NCBI RefSeq assembly: GCF_007667425.1 | Contig: NZ_VDRC01000001.1 | Span: forward strand, 248,001-312,000 | Source: Microbacterium sp. 1.5R | GTDB lineage: Bacteria > Actinomycetota > Actinomycetes > Actinomycetales > Microbacteriaceae | Length of the DNA: 64,000 nucleotides | Direction of reading: 5' to 3' | Part shown: positions 15,633 through 26,008 of the stretch, one piece after another | How the letters are laid out: each line of letters opens with the position of its first letter | How positions within the stretch are numbered: position 1 is the first letter of the stretch | Notes under the pieces: generated by a model | Databases searched by the model: none | Told to the model about the DNA's origin: nothing | Seen by the model: the letters and a program-made list of their open reading frames with translations, nothing else | Made by a program: the position numbers and the translations under genes

Positions 15633-16886
15633 TCAGCCTCGGGTCTGCCCCGCCCCACGCGCCAGCCACTTCGTGCTGGTCAGCTCGGCGAGCCCCATGG
15701 GGCCGCGGGTGTGCAGCTTCTGCGTCGAGATGCCCACCTCTGCACCGAAACCGAATTCTCCCCCGTCCGTGAATCGCGTCGACGCGTTCGCCATCACCAC
15801 GGCGGAGTCGACTTCTGCGAGGAACCGCTCGGCGTTGCGGGAGTCCGTCGTCACGATCGACTCGGTGTGGCCTGTGCTGTAGCGACGAATGTGGTCGAGG
15901 GCATCGTCGAGCGTGTCGACGACCTTGATCGCGATGTCGAGGCTGAGATACTCGGTCGCCCAGTCCTCTTCAGTCGCGGGTATCACGTTCGAGACGAGGC
16001 CTGCGACGATGTCGTCACCGTGAATGGCGACGCCTTCGCTCTGCAGCGCGCTGGCCACGAGCGGCACCAGGCGCGGCGCGGCCTGGCGATGCACGAGAAC
16101 GGTCTCGACGGCGTTGCACACGCTCGGACGCTGCACCTTCGCGTTCACGACGATGTCGCGTGCCCAGTCGTCCGGCGCACTCTCGTCGAGGACGATGTGG
16201 ACGTTGCCCGCCCCGGTCTCGATCACGGGGACCGTCGACTCCGTGACCACGGTCTCGATCAGTCCGGCGCTGCCCCGCGGCACGAGCACGTCGATGAAAC
16301 CCCGGCCGTGCATGAGCGCCTTGGCCCCGTCGCGGCCGAAGTCATCGACCGTCTGGATCGCCTCGGGGGTGACCCCGGCCGCACCGAGCGCATCGCGCAT
16401 GATCCCGACGAGCACGGTGTTCGAGTCGCGGGCCGCGCTACCGCCGCGCAGGACGGCCGCATTCCCCGACCGCAGCGCGAGCGCGGCGATGTCGACCGTC
16501 ACGTTGGGTCGGGCTTCGTAGATCGCGCCGACCACACCGAACGGCACGCGCACCTGCTCGAGCGCCACGCCGTTCGGCATCCGGTGCCCGCCGACGACGC
16601 GTCCGACCGGATCGGGGAGCGCCGCGACCTCGCGCACGGCGGAGGCGAGGGCTGCGACGCGCTTCTCGTCCAGCCGCAGACGGTCGATCAGCGATTCGCC
16701 GATGCCGTCGACGCGCCCCCGTTCGATGTCGCGGGCGTTCGCGGCGATGATCCTCTCGGCGTTCGTCTCCAGAGCAGTGGCGATCGCTTCGAGCGCTCGC
16801 GCCTTGTCGTCACTGGTCAACGCGGCGGTGGCGCGGGACGCCTCCTTGGCGCGTTCGAGGCGCACCTGCGGGGTCTGGTCGGTCAT
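15633..16886 (-). CDS. proA: Glutamate-5-semialdehyde dehydrogenase (gamma-glutamyl phosphate reductase)
   Basis: A 417-residue NADPH-dependent reductase, the second step of proline synthesis. The catalytic Cys is residue 257 in KVQRPSVCNAVET, and VIETGAGNVHIV (about 221-232) and GFGAEVGIST near the C-terminus are family signatures. It follows proB directly, which makes the substrate for it. The ATG is at 16884-16886 with no good Shine-Dalgarno; a TAGACT hexamer overlapping the proB stop could give a leaderless proA mRNA besides read-through. Confidence 0.97.
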   Translation of the reverse strand: MTDQTPQVRLERAKEASRATAALTSDDKARALEAIATALETNAERIIAANARDIERGRVDGIGESLIDRLRLDEKRVAALASAVREVAALPDPVGRVVGGHRMPNGVALEQVRVPFGVVGAIYEARPNVTVDIAALALRSGNAAVLRGGSAARDSNTVLVGIMRDALGAAGVTPEAIQTVDDFGRDGAKALMHGRGFIDVLVPRGSAGLIETVVTESTVPVIETGAGNVHIVLDESAPDDWARDIVVNAKVQRPSVCNAVETVLVHRQAAPRLVPLVASALQSEGVAIHGDDIVAGLVSNVIPATEEDWATEYLSLDIAIKVVDTLDDALDHIRRYSTGHTESIVTTDSRNAERFLAEVDSAVVMANASTRFTDGGEFGFGAEVGISTQKLHTRGPMGLAELTSTKWLARGAGQTRG

Positions 16887-16895
16887 CCGCCCAGT

Positions 16896-19252
<2,357 letters not shown>

Positions 19253-19516
19253 TCACTCAGCAGCAGCAGCGGCGACGATGTTGACGACCTTGCGGCCACC
19301 CTTCGCGCCGAACTCGACCGCGCCGGCGGCGAGGGCGAACAGCGTGTCGTCGCCACCACGGCCGACGTTCACGCCGGGGTGGAAGTGCGTGCCGCGCTGG
19401 CGGACGATGATCTCGCCGGCGAGGACCTGCTGGCCGCCGAAGCGCTTCACGCCGAGGCGCTGAGCGTTGGAGTCACGACCGTTACGGGTGGAGCTTGCGC
19501 CCTTTTTGTGTGCCAT
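19253..19516 (-). CDS. rpmA: Ribosomal protein bL27
   Basis: An 87-residue large-subunit protein near the peptidyl-transferase centre. [20 protein letters not shown] at the N-terminus and [20 protein letters not shown] are the bL27 core. No N-terminal propeptide is present. It lies 18 bases after rplU. Confidence 0.98.
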   Translation of the reverse strand: MAHKKGASSTRNGRDSNAQRLGVKRFGGQQVLAGEIIVRQRGTHFHPGVNVGRGGDDTLFALAAGAVEFGAKGGRKVVNIVAAAAAE

Positions 19517-19534
19517 GTCCTGGTCTCCTCGGTC

Positions 19535-19843
19535 TTACTTGATGCCGGTGATCTTGACGCGCGTGAGCTCCTGGCGGTGGCCCTGACGCTTCTTGTAGCC
19601 GGTCTTGTTCTTGTACTTCTGGATGATGATCTTCGGGCCGCGGAGGTTGCCGAGAACCTCAGCCGTGACCTTGACCTTCGCGAGCGAGTCAGCGTCGGTG
19701 GTCACCGTGGCGCCGTCGACGAGCAGCACAGCGGCCAGCTCGATCTTCTCGCCCTGAGCAGCCTGAACACGGTCGAGCTGAACGATCGTGCCGACCTCGA
19801 CCTTCTCCTGCCGCCCACCGGCGCGCACTACTGCGTAAACCAC
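19535..19843 (-). CDS. rplU: Ribosomal protein bL21
   Basis: A 102-residue 50S protein. [16 protein letters not shown] at the start and [14 protein letters not shown] at the end are family signatures. I start it at GTG (19841-19843), which gives the normal length; the frame stays open farther upstream, but that stretch is the leader. A weak ACAGG precedes the start. Cotranscribed with rpmA. Confidence 0.96.
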   Translation of the reverse strand: MVYAVVRAGGRQEKVEVGTIVQLDRVQAAQGEKIELAAVLLVDGATVTTDADSLAKVKVTAEVLGNLRGPKIIIQKYKNKTGYKKRQGHRQELTRVKITGIK

Positions 19844-19988
19844 TTCATACCTGTTTCGTTGGGGAGCTCGCGGCTCCGAGAATCTCACGGGAAGACTGTT
19901 GCTTGCTGCGTCGCGGGGGCGACGGGTGCGACTGCAAGACTCTCCGCTCCGACCGTCGAGGACGACGCGGCATGCGCACCAAGGGACT

Positions 19989-20017
19989 ACTTTACCGGAT
20001 GCCGGACACGGAGGCAA
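19989..20017 (-). promoter_or_regulatory. Promoter of rplU-rpmA
   Basis: On the minus strand TTGCCT (20012-20017), 17 bases, TAAAGT (19989-19994). The start would be about 140 bases before rplU, leaving a leader that includes a GGAGC/GCTCC hairpin near 19862-19877 just ahead of the coding region. The leader could serve ribosomal-protein autoregulation, but no known motif is recognised. Confidence 0.65.
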
Positions 20018-20043
20018 AACGTCGAACGCGACGCGTCCGGTCG

Positions 20044-20049
20044 TAGGCT
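20044..20049 (+). promoter_or_regulatory. Candidate -10 box for a leaderless DUF4031 mRNA
   Basis: TAGGCT followed by six bases and the ATG at 20056. No Shine-Dalgarno sequence is present. It faces away from the rplU promoter. Confidence 0.4.
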
Positions 20050-20055
20050 GACGAG

Positions 20056-20325
20056 ATGACCGTTCTCATCGACGACCCCGTCTGGCCGGCCCACGGACGA
20101 CTGTGGGCGCACCTGGTCAGCGACGAGAGTCTCGACGAGTTGCACGCGTTCGCCCGTGCCCAGGATCTCCCCCGGCGCGCCTTCGACCTCGACCACTACG
20201 ACGTCCCGGAGGACGCGCTCCCGCGGCTCCTCGCCGCCGGTGCTCAGCATGTCGGCGGCAAGGAGCTCGTCAGGAGACTGATCGCGTCAGGACTCCGAGT
20301 CCGGGGTCGCGATCGGAGCCGCTGA
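20056..20325 (+). CDS. DUF4031 domain protein
   Basis: An 89-residue small cytosolic protein matching the DUF4031 pattern: [20 protein letters not shown] at the start, [20 protein letters not shown] in the middle, and a final helix with [17 protein letters not shown]. The function is unknown. Its last 39 bases overlap the 3' end of the convergent RNase E/G gene. Confidence 0.85.
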   Translation: MTVLIDDPVWPAHGRLWAHLVSDESLDELHAFARAQDLPRRAFDLDHYDVPEDALPRLLAAGAQHVGGKELVRRLIASGLRVRGRDRSR

Positions 20326-22860
20326 GTCGGAGTTCACCGACACCGGGGTCCCGGTGAGCGCGGCGGTGGTCACGCGACGGCGTCCACGTCCCTGCCCCGG
20401 AGCCTTCGGCTCGGGGAGAGCGTCGAGCACGGAGTCGAGCAGCTGCTCGGCCGGCGACTTGGGGCCCTTGCGCTCCGAGCCGCGCTTCTTGCGGGGCTTC
20501 TTGGGGCGCTCCTGCGCGGCGGGCGCCGGCGCATCGACCTCGACGTCCGGAGCGTCCGGAGAGTCCGCGAGCACATCGGCGGCTGGGGCGCGCGTGGAGG
20601 CGGCGATCTGCGCGAGTGCGGACTTGGCGCCCTCGGGGATGCTGTGGGTGGTCGCCGCGGGCGCGGAATTCTGATTCTGGCCGTTGCCGTTCCCGCGCTG
20701 GCGACGGTTCGACGAAGAGCCTCCGTTGCCGCCGCCGTTGCCGTTCGAGGCGCCGTTGGAGCGGTGCTTCACCACGGGATCGTGATGAACGATGACGCCG
20801 CGACCGGCGCACACGTCGCACGCCTCGCTGAACGTCTCGAGCAGCCCGAGGCCGAGCTTCTTGCGCGTCATCTGCACGAGGCCGAGCGAGGTGACCTCGG
20901 CGACCTGGTGCTTCGTCCGGTCGCGGCTGAGGCACTCGATAAGACGACGCAGCACGAGATCACGGTTCGACTCGAGCACCATGTCGATGAAGTCCACGAC
21001 GATGATGCCGCCGATGTCACGCAGACGCAGCTGACGGACGATCTCCTCGGCCGCCTCCAGGTTGTTCTTCGTGACCGTCTCTTCGAGGTTTCCTCCCGAG
21101 CCGACGAACTTGCCGGTGTTGACGTCGACCACGGTCATGGCCTCGGTGCGGTCGATCACGAGCGAACCGCCGGAGGGCAGCCAGACCTTGCGGTCGAGCG
21201 CCTTCTCGATCTGCTCCGTGATGCGGAACGCGTCGAAGGGATCGACCTCGTCCTCGTAGGACTCGACGCGCTCGAGCAGGTCAGGGGCGACGCTCTCGAG
21301 ATAGGCGCGGATCGTGCGCTGCGCGTCCTCGCCCTGGATGAGCATCTTCGTGAAGTCCTCGTTGAAGACGTCACGGACGATCTTGACGAGCAGATCAGGC
21401 TCGGCGTGCAGGAGTGCCGGGGCCTGCTGGCTCTCGACCTGCTTGCGGATGTGCTCCCACTGTGTGGTGAGCCGCTGCACGTCGCGGGTCAGCTGGTCTT
21501 CGGTGGCGCCTTCGGCGGCGGTGCGGACGATCACGCCGGACGATTCGGGCAGCACCTCCTTGAGGATGCGCTTGAGACGCGCACGCTCGTTGTCGGGGAG
21601 CTTGCGGCTGATGCCGTTCATCGATCCGCCGGGCACGTACACGAGGTATCGGCCGGGGAGCGAGATCTGGCTCGTCAGTCGCGCACCCTTGTGCCCGACC
21701 GGATCCTTCGTGACCTGCACGAGGACGCGATCGCCGGCTTTGAGCGCAAGCTCGATGCGGCGGGGCTGGTTGCCGGTCTCGACGCCGTCCCAGTCGACCT
21801 CTCCGGAGTACAGCACGGCGTTGCGGCCACGGCCGATGTCGACGAACGCCGCCTCCATGCTCGGCAGAACGTTCTGCACGCGGCCGAGGTAGACGTTGCC
21901 GATCAGCGATGCGTCCTGATTGCGGGCGACGTAGTGCTCCACGAGCACGCCGTCCTCGAGGACGCCGATCTGCGTGCGGCCGTTCTTGGCGCGGACGACC
22001 ATCTTGCGGTCGACCGACTCGCGGCGCGCGAGGAACTCGGCCTCGGTGACCACGGGGCGACGACGACCGGCGTCGCGTCCGTCGCGACGACGCTGCTTCT
22101 TGGCTTCGAGGCGCGTCGATCCCTTGATCGCCTTCGGCTCGGTGATGTATTCGACCGTCCGCTGGCGCGGCTGACGGGGCTCGTCGCGCTGATCGCCCTC
22201 ATCCGAACCGCCACGCCGGCGGCGGCCGCGGCGGCCGGAGGACGACTCCTCGGTGTCGCGCTCGAGGTCGCGCTCGAACCCACGGTCACGGTCGCGATCG
22301 CGTCCCGTCACCGCCGGCAGCGGCACGATCTCGGGCGCGTAGAAGTGCAGGCGCGTCGAGACCTGCGACACGAAGACCTCGGGAAGCAGACCGAGGGAGA
22401 CGGCGGTGACCGGAGCGGGCTTCGCGGGCTCCACGGCCTGCGGCGCCTCGGTAGTCGGCTGGTCTGCGGGCTCGTCGATCGCCGGAGCCTTCTCGGCAGC
22501 CGGAACTTCGTCGGCGACCGGAGCTTCCTCTGCGACCGGAGCAGCCGGAGCCTCCTCGGCGACCGGAGCCTCCTCCGCGACCGCAGCATCCTCGGCAACC
22601 GGAGCCTCCGCCGCGACCGGGGCTTCCTCCGCAACCGGAGCATCCTCCGCAACCGGGGCATCCTCCGCGACGGGGGCATCTTCCGCCACCGAGGACTCCT
22701 CGTCTGCGGGCGCGGCGTCGATCTCGACCACCGTGTCCTCGGCGGGCGTCTCCTCCGCGGGCGACTCCTCGGGAGTCTCCGCGATCACTGCGTCTGATGC
22801 GTCGGCATCCGCAGCGAAGTCGAGAGTGTGGGCGTCGTAGTCATTGTTCTCGTCGGCCAT
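20287..22860 (-). CDS. rne: Ribonuclease E/G family endoribonuclease
   Basis: An 857-residue actinobacterial RNase E/G. A long disordered N-terminal extension (about 1-270) carries a repeated VAE(D/E)AP module and then an Arg-rich stretch ([10 protein letters not shown]). The catalytic core follows: an S1-like RNA-binding segment ([20 protein letters not shown]), a DNase I-like part with [11 protein letters not shown] and VVDFIDM carrying the metal-binding Asp residues, and the zinc-link CDVCAGRG. The C-terminal tail is again low-complexity and ends in basic clusters. It processes rRNA and degrades mRNA. I start at ATG 22858-22860 behind GAGGAG; an in-frame GTG at 22885-22887 is the alternative. 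Confidence 0.95.
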   Translation of the reverse strand: MADENNDYDAHTLDFAADADASDAVIAETPEESPAEETPAEDTVVEIDAAPADEESSVAEDAPVAEDAPVAEDAPVAEEAPVAAEAPVAEDAAVAEEAPVAEEAPAAPVAEEAPVADEVPAAEKAPAIDEPADQPTTEAPQAVEPAKPAPVTAVSLGLLPEVFVSQVSTRLHFYAPEIVPLPAVTGRDRDRDRGFERDLERDTEESSSGRRGRRRRGGSDEGDQRDEPRQPRQRTVEYITEPKAIKGSTRLEAKKQRRRDGRDAGRRRPVVTEAEFLARRESVDRKMVVRAKNGRTQIGVLEDGVLVEHYVARNQDASLIGNVYLGRVQNVLPSMEAAFVDIGRGRNAVLYSGEVDWDGVETGNQPRRIELALKAGDRVLVQVTKDPVGHKGARLTSQISLPGRYLVYVPGGSMNGISRKLPDNERARLKRILKEVLPESSGVIVRTAAEGATEDQLTRDVQRLTTQWEHIRKQVESQQAPALLHAEPDLLVKIVRDVFNEDFTKMLIQGEDAQRTIRAYLESVAPDLLERVESYEDEVDPFDAFRITEQIEKALDRKVWLPSGGSLVIDRTEAMTVVDVNTGKFVGSGGNLEETVTKNNLEAAEEIVRQLRLRDIGGIIVVDFIDMVLESNRDLVLRRLIECLSRDRTKHQVAEVTSLGLVQMTRKKLGLGLLETFSEACDVCAGRGVIVHHDPVVKHRSNGASNGNGGGNGGSSSNRRQRGNGNGQNQNSAPAATTHSIPEGAKSALAQIAASTRAPAADVLADSPDAPDVEVDAPAPAAQERPKKPRKKRGSERKGPKSPAEQLLDSVLDALPEPKAPGQGRGRRRVTTAALTGTPVSVNSDSAAPIATPDSES
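22483..22690 (-). repeat. In-gene minisatellite coding VAE(D/E)AP repeats
   Basis: About twelve degenerate 18-bp units encode six-residue repeats of the type PVAEEA or PVAEDA in the N-terminal arm of the RNase E/G protein. Unit length is kept in frame. The tract may vary in copy number between strains. Confidence 0.75.
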
Positions 22861-23036
22861 CTCTGGCGTACTCCTCGCGCGGGGCACCGGGTGCTCCGCG
22901 AATTCTCATGCGGCACCGGGGTGTCGCGAACTCATTCGGCGTGCGACCGGCTCTGGGCTCTGATCGCGAGGGGCATACGGCCCCGAAGTCTTCGTCGATG
23001 CGTGCTGCGACCGGGTCGAGCGGTGCATCACAGGCC

Positions 23037-23042
23037 ATTATC
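23037..23042 (-). promoter_or_regulatory. Candidate -10 box of the RNase E/G gene
   Basis: On the minus strand GATAAT preceded by TGC (extended -10 type). The -35 is poor. It would leave a 5' leader of about 170 bases. The rest of the 292-base gap up to the VKOR gene holds no gene that I can support. Confidence 0.35.
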
Positions 23043-23137
23043 GCACCAAGTGGGCGCGAACGCGGCATCCGACGATCCCCCGGTCGCGGCGGGGCAGATA
23101 TTCTCCGGCGGCGTCTCGCCGGATCCATAGCGATCGC

Positions 23138-23146
23138 TGTGATAAT
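23138..23146 (+). promoter_or_regulatory. Extended -10 promoter for a leaderless VKOR mRNA
   Basis: TGTGATAAT ends six bases before the ATG at 23153, so transcription should start at or next to the start codon. No Shine-Dalgarno is present. Confidence 0.6.
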
Positions 23147-23152
23147 CCACAT

Positions 23153-23764
23153 ATGAGCGAGCAGCGCACCCGCCCCACCGTCTACGCCGTCTGGCTGATC
23201 ATCGCGAGCATCGTCGGGCTGACCGCGGCCTTCGCGCTGACCGTGGAGAAGTTCATGCTCCTCGAGAACCCCCAGGACGCCCTGGCGTGCGACATCAGCC
23301 CGTTCATCCAGTGCAGCAAGAATCTCGAGTCGTGGCAGGGCGAGGTGTTCGGTTTCCCGAACCCGATCATGGGTCTCATGGGCTGGATGGCGCCGCTGAT
23401 CCTCGGAGTGGCGATCCTCGCCGGCGCACGGTTCCCGCGGTGGTTCTGGGCCGCGTTCGGCGCCGGGGTCACCTTCGCCTTCGGTCTCGTCTGCTGGCTC
23501 ATCTGGCAGAGCCTCTACGACCTCTTCGTCCTGTGCCCGTGGTGCATGATCACCTGGGCCGTCACGATCCCGACCTTCTTCGCCACCATGCTGCACCTGA
23601 CCCGCAACGGCACGTTCACGAGCAACGAGATGGTCAGGGCCCGCGCCGACAAGCTCATGGTGTGGGTGCCGCTCGCGTCGATCCTCGCCTACGCGGTCAT
23701 CATCATGCTCGCGCAGCTGCAGGGGCTCGACTTCCTCGGCGAGATGGCTCGCATCATCTTCTGA
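23153..23764 (+). CDS. Vitamin K epoxide reductase (VKOR) family protein
   Basis: A 203-residue inner-membrane quinone reductase of the VKOR family, which reoxidises DsbA-like thiol oxidases in actinobacteria. There are about five helices (11-33, 76-92, 98-121, 124-148, 168-190). The loop cysteines Cys46 and Cys54 (ACDISPFIQC) and the active-site CPWC (Cys128/Cys131) are all present; Cys114 is additional. There is no fused thioredoxin domain, so it needs a separate DsbA partner that is not in this window. It is convergent with ndk. Confidence 0.93.
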   Translation: MSEQRTRPTVYAVWLIIASIVGLTAAFALTVEKFMLLENPQDALACDISPFIQCSKNLESWQGEVFGFPNPIMGLMGWMAPLILGVAILAGARFPRWFWAAFGAGVTFAFGLVCWLIWQSLYDLFVLCPWCMITWAVTIPTFFATMLHLTRNGTFTSNEMVRARADKLMVWVPLASILAYAVIIMLAQLQGLDFLGEMARIIF

Positions 23765-23770
23765 CCCTCG

Positions 23771-23824
23771 ACGTCACGACGAAGCCCGCTGCACCCGGGG
23801 GTGCAGCGGGCTTCGTCGTGACGT
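23771..23824. terminator. Long perfect inverted repeat between VKOR and ndk
   Basis: A 26-base arm (23771-23796) is perfectly complementary to 23799-23824, with two bases between. The RNA would fold into a very stable hairpin in either direction, between the stop codons of the two convergent genes. No U-tract follows on either strand. Confidence 0.7.
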
Positions 23825-23827
23825 GCG

Positions 23828-24244
23828 TCAGTCGAACCAGAGGCCGAGCTCGCGGGCAGCCGACTCGGGGCTGTCGGAGCCGTGCACGAGGTTCTGCTGC
23901 ACCTTGAGGCCCCAGTCGCGGCCGAAGTCGCCGCGGATCGTGCCGGGGGCGGCGGTGGTGGGGTCGGTGGTGCCGGCGAGCGAGCGGAAGCCCTCGATCA
24001 CCCGGTTGCCGGCGAGACGGATCGCGACCGACGGGCCGGAGAGCATGAACTCGAGCAGCGGCTCGTAGAACGGCTTGCCCTCGTGCTCGGCGTAGTGGGC
24101 GGCGAGCAGATCGCGGTCGGGCTCGACGAGGCGGATGTCGACGAGGGCGTAGCCCTTCGATTCGATGCGCGCCAGGATCGCGCCGGTGAGGCCGCGGGCG
24201 ACGCCGTCGGGCTTGACGAGGACGAGGGTTTCTTCGGTGGCCAT
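23828..24244 (-). CDS. ndk: Nucleoside diphosphate kinase
   Basis: A 138-residue enzyme that equilibrates NTP and NDP pools. LVLVKPDGVARG (7-18) and the phosphohistidine His121 in NLVHGSDS (118-125) are diagnostic. Last gene of the ileS-folC-DUF4233-ndk string; one base separates it from the preceding stop. Confidence 0.98.
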   Translation of the reverse strand: MATEETLVLVKPDGVARGLTGAILARIESKGYALVDIRLVEPDRDLLAAHYAEHEGKPFYEPLLEFMLSGPSVAIRLAGNRVIEGFRSLAGTTDPTTAAPGTIRGDFGRDWGLKVQQNLVHGSDSPESAARELGLWFD

Positions 24245-24245
24245 G

Positions 24246-24659
24246 TCATTCACTCTCTGTCTGAGTCTCGGTGGCGGATCCGCCGGGGCGTCGTGCGTCC
24301 AGACGGGCCCCCATGATCGTCGCATACGCCCACATGCCGCCGAAAATCAGCACCACGAGCAGGATGGCCGGCACGAGGATCGCCGACAGCGCGATGAGCG
24401 CCTGGATGACCCACCCTGCGATGATGGCCCACGGCTTGGTGATCATGCCGGCCACGGCGATGCAGGCGAGACCGAGCACCCCTCCGGCGACGATCCCCCA
24501 CCACTGCGGGATGCCGGCAGGCAGCGTCTTGAGCCCGAAGACCGTGAGTCCGGCGAGGAAGACGACGATCGACTCGAAGCCGAGCACGATCGAGGCGAGC
24601 TTCTGCACGAGGGTGCGCTGCGGTCGTGACCGTCGCGCCGGGGCGGAGTCCGCGCTCAC
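24246..24659 (-). CDS. DUF4233 membrane protein
   Basis: A 137-residue protein with about four transmembrane helices (near residues 18-38, 46-64, 70-88 and 95-118), matching the actinobacterial DUF4233 family that regularly follows folC. A short basic N-terminus (RRSRPQRTL) and a polar C-terminal tail are probably cytoplasmic. The start is GTG at 24657-24659 overlapping the folC stop (GTGA). The role is unknown. Confidence 0.85.
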   Translation of the reverse strand: MSADSAPARRSRPQRTLVQKLASIVLGFESIVVFLAGLTVFGLKTLPAGIPQWWGIVAGGVLGLACIAVAGMITKPWAIIAGWVIQALIALSAILVPAILLVVLIFGGMWAYATIMGARLDARRPGGSATETQTESE

Positions 24660-26008
24660 GCGCGCCACCCCGACTTCCAGTCCTCCTCCTCGGCGAGGGC
24701 GATCGCCTCGCCGGCGAGCACGACGGAGCCCGCGACGACGACGGCGCGGCGGTCGGACGACGCGGCCCACTCGCGTGCGGCATCGGCGGCGTCGGCGAGC
24801 GTCTGGTGCACGGTCGCACGGTGTCCCGTCGCCTCGACGAGGTCGGCGATGCTGTCGGCGTCGCTCGCCCGATCGGACTCCGGCGCGGTCGCGAAGACGT
24901 GCGCGGCGACCGGAGCGAGACGCGCGACGATGCCCGCCGCGTCCTTATCGGCGAGGATGCCGAGCACGACGCCCCACTCGTCGAAGTCGAAGCTGTCGTC
25001 CATGGCCTGTGCGAGCGCAGCCGCGCCGTGCGGATTGTGCGCAGCGTCGACGATCACCGTGGGGGCGATGCCGAGCAGCTGGAGGCGCCCGGGCGACGTC
25101 GCTCCCTGGAGTCCCTCCGAGACGATGTCGTCGGCGATGCGCTGCTGCGCTCCCCCGATCAGCGACTCGACGGCGGCCAGGGCGAGGGCCGCGTTGTGGC
25201 CCTGGTGCGCACCGTACTGCGGCAGATACTCCTCGACGTAGTTGCCCGCGAGTCCGCGGATCGTGATGAGCTGCCCGCCGACGGCGAGCTTCTGCTCGAC
25301 GAGGCCGAAGTCGTCGCCCTCGAAGGCGATCGTGGCGTTGCGCTCGCCCGCGACACGTCGCAGCACCTCCGCGGCAGCCTCGGACTGCTGCGCGGAGACG
25401 ACGGACGCGCCCTCCTTGATGATCCCCGCCTTGACCTGCGCGATCTCGGCGACCGTGTCCCCCAGCCGATCGGCGTGGTCGATGTCGATCGGCGCGAAGA
25501 CCGCGACGTCGCCGTCCGCCGTGTTGGTGGAGTCCCACTCGCCGCCCATGCCGACTTCGAGCACGAGCACGTCGACCGGCGCATCGGCGACAGCGACGAA
25601 GGCGAGCACGGTCAGCAGCTCGAAGAACGTCAGCGGCTCCTCGCCCGCGGCCTCCAGCTCGCCGTCGACGATGCCGACGAACGGCTCGATCTCGTCCCAG
25701 GCATCGGCGACCGCCTCGTCGGCGATGGGCTCGCCGTCGATCATGATCCGCTCGGTGAACCGCTCCAGATGGGGGCTCGTGAAGAGACCCGTGCGCAGCC
25801 CATGGGCACGCAGCAGGCTCTCGATCATCCGGGCCGTCGACGTCTTGCCGTTGGTGCCCGTGATGTGCACGACCCGGTAGGTGCGCTGCGGATCGTCGAG
25901 CAGCTCGAGCACACGAGCCGTGCGCTCCTTTCGCGGCTGCACCCAGCGCTCCCCCGCACGGCTCAGCAGGGTCTCGTAGACGGCATCCGCTCTGTCGCGC
26001 GCGCTCAT
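24656..26008 (-). CDS. folC: Folylpolyglutamate synthase / dihydrofolate synthase
   Basis: A 450-residue Mur-ligase-fold enzyme that glutamylates folates. The P-loop ITGTNGKTS is at 49-57, a [10 protein letters not shown] loop lies in the middle domain, and [11 protein letters not shown] begins the C-terminal domain. It overlaps the ileS stop by ATGA (26005-26008), so the two are translationally linked. Confidence 0.96.
   Translation of the reverse strand: MSARDRADAVYETLLSRAGERWVQPRKERTARVLELLDDPQRTYRVVHITGTNGKTSTARMIESLLRAHGLRTGLFTSPHLERFTERIMIDGEPIADEAVADAWDEIEPFVGIVDGELEAAGEEPLTFFELLTVLAFVAVADAPVDVLVLEVGMGGEWDSTNTADGDVAVFAPIDIDHADRLGDTVAEIAQVKAGIIKEGASVVSAQQSEAAAEVLRRVAGERNATIAFEGDDFGLVEQKLAVGGQLITIRGLAGNYVEEYLPQYGAHQGHNAALALAAVESLIGGAQQRIADDIVSEGLQGATSPGRLQLLGIAPTVIVDAAHNPHGAAALAQAMDDSFDFDEWGVVLGILADKDAAGIVARLAPVAAHVFATAPESDRASDADSIADLVEATGHRATVHQTLADAADAAREWAASSDRRAVVVAGSVVLAGEAIALAEEEDWKSGWRA

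Noticed and set aside
22483..22690. Non-coding satellite
   Set aside because: The repeats stay in the reading frame of the RNase E/G gene and encode a regular hexapeptide, so they belong to the protein.
20644..22797. 717-codon plus-strand frame opposite the RNase E/G gene
   Set aside because: Composition is that of an antisense shadow, with no start signal.
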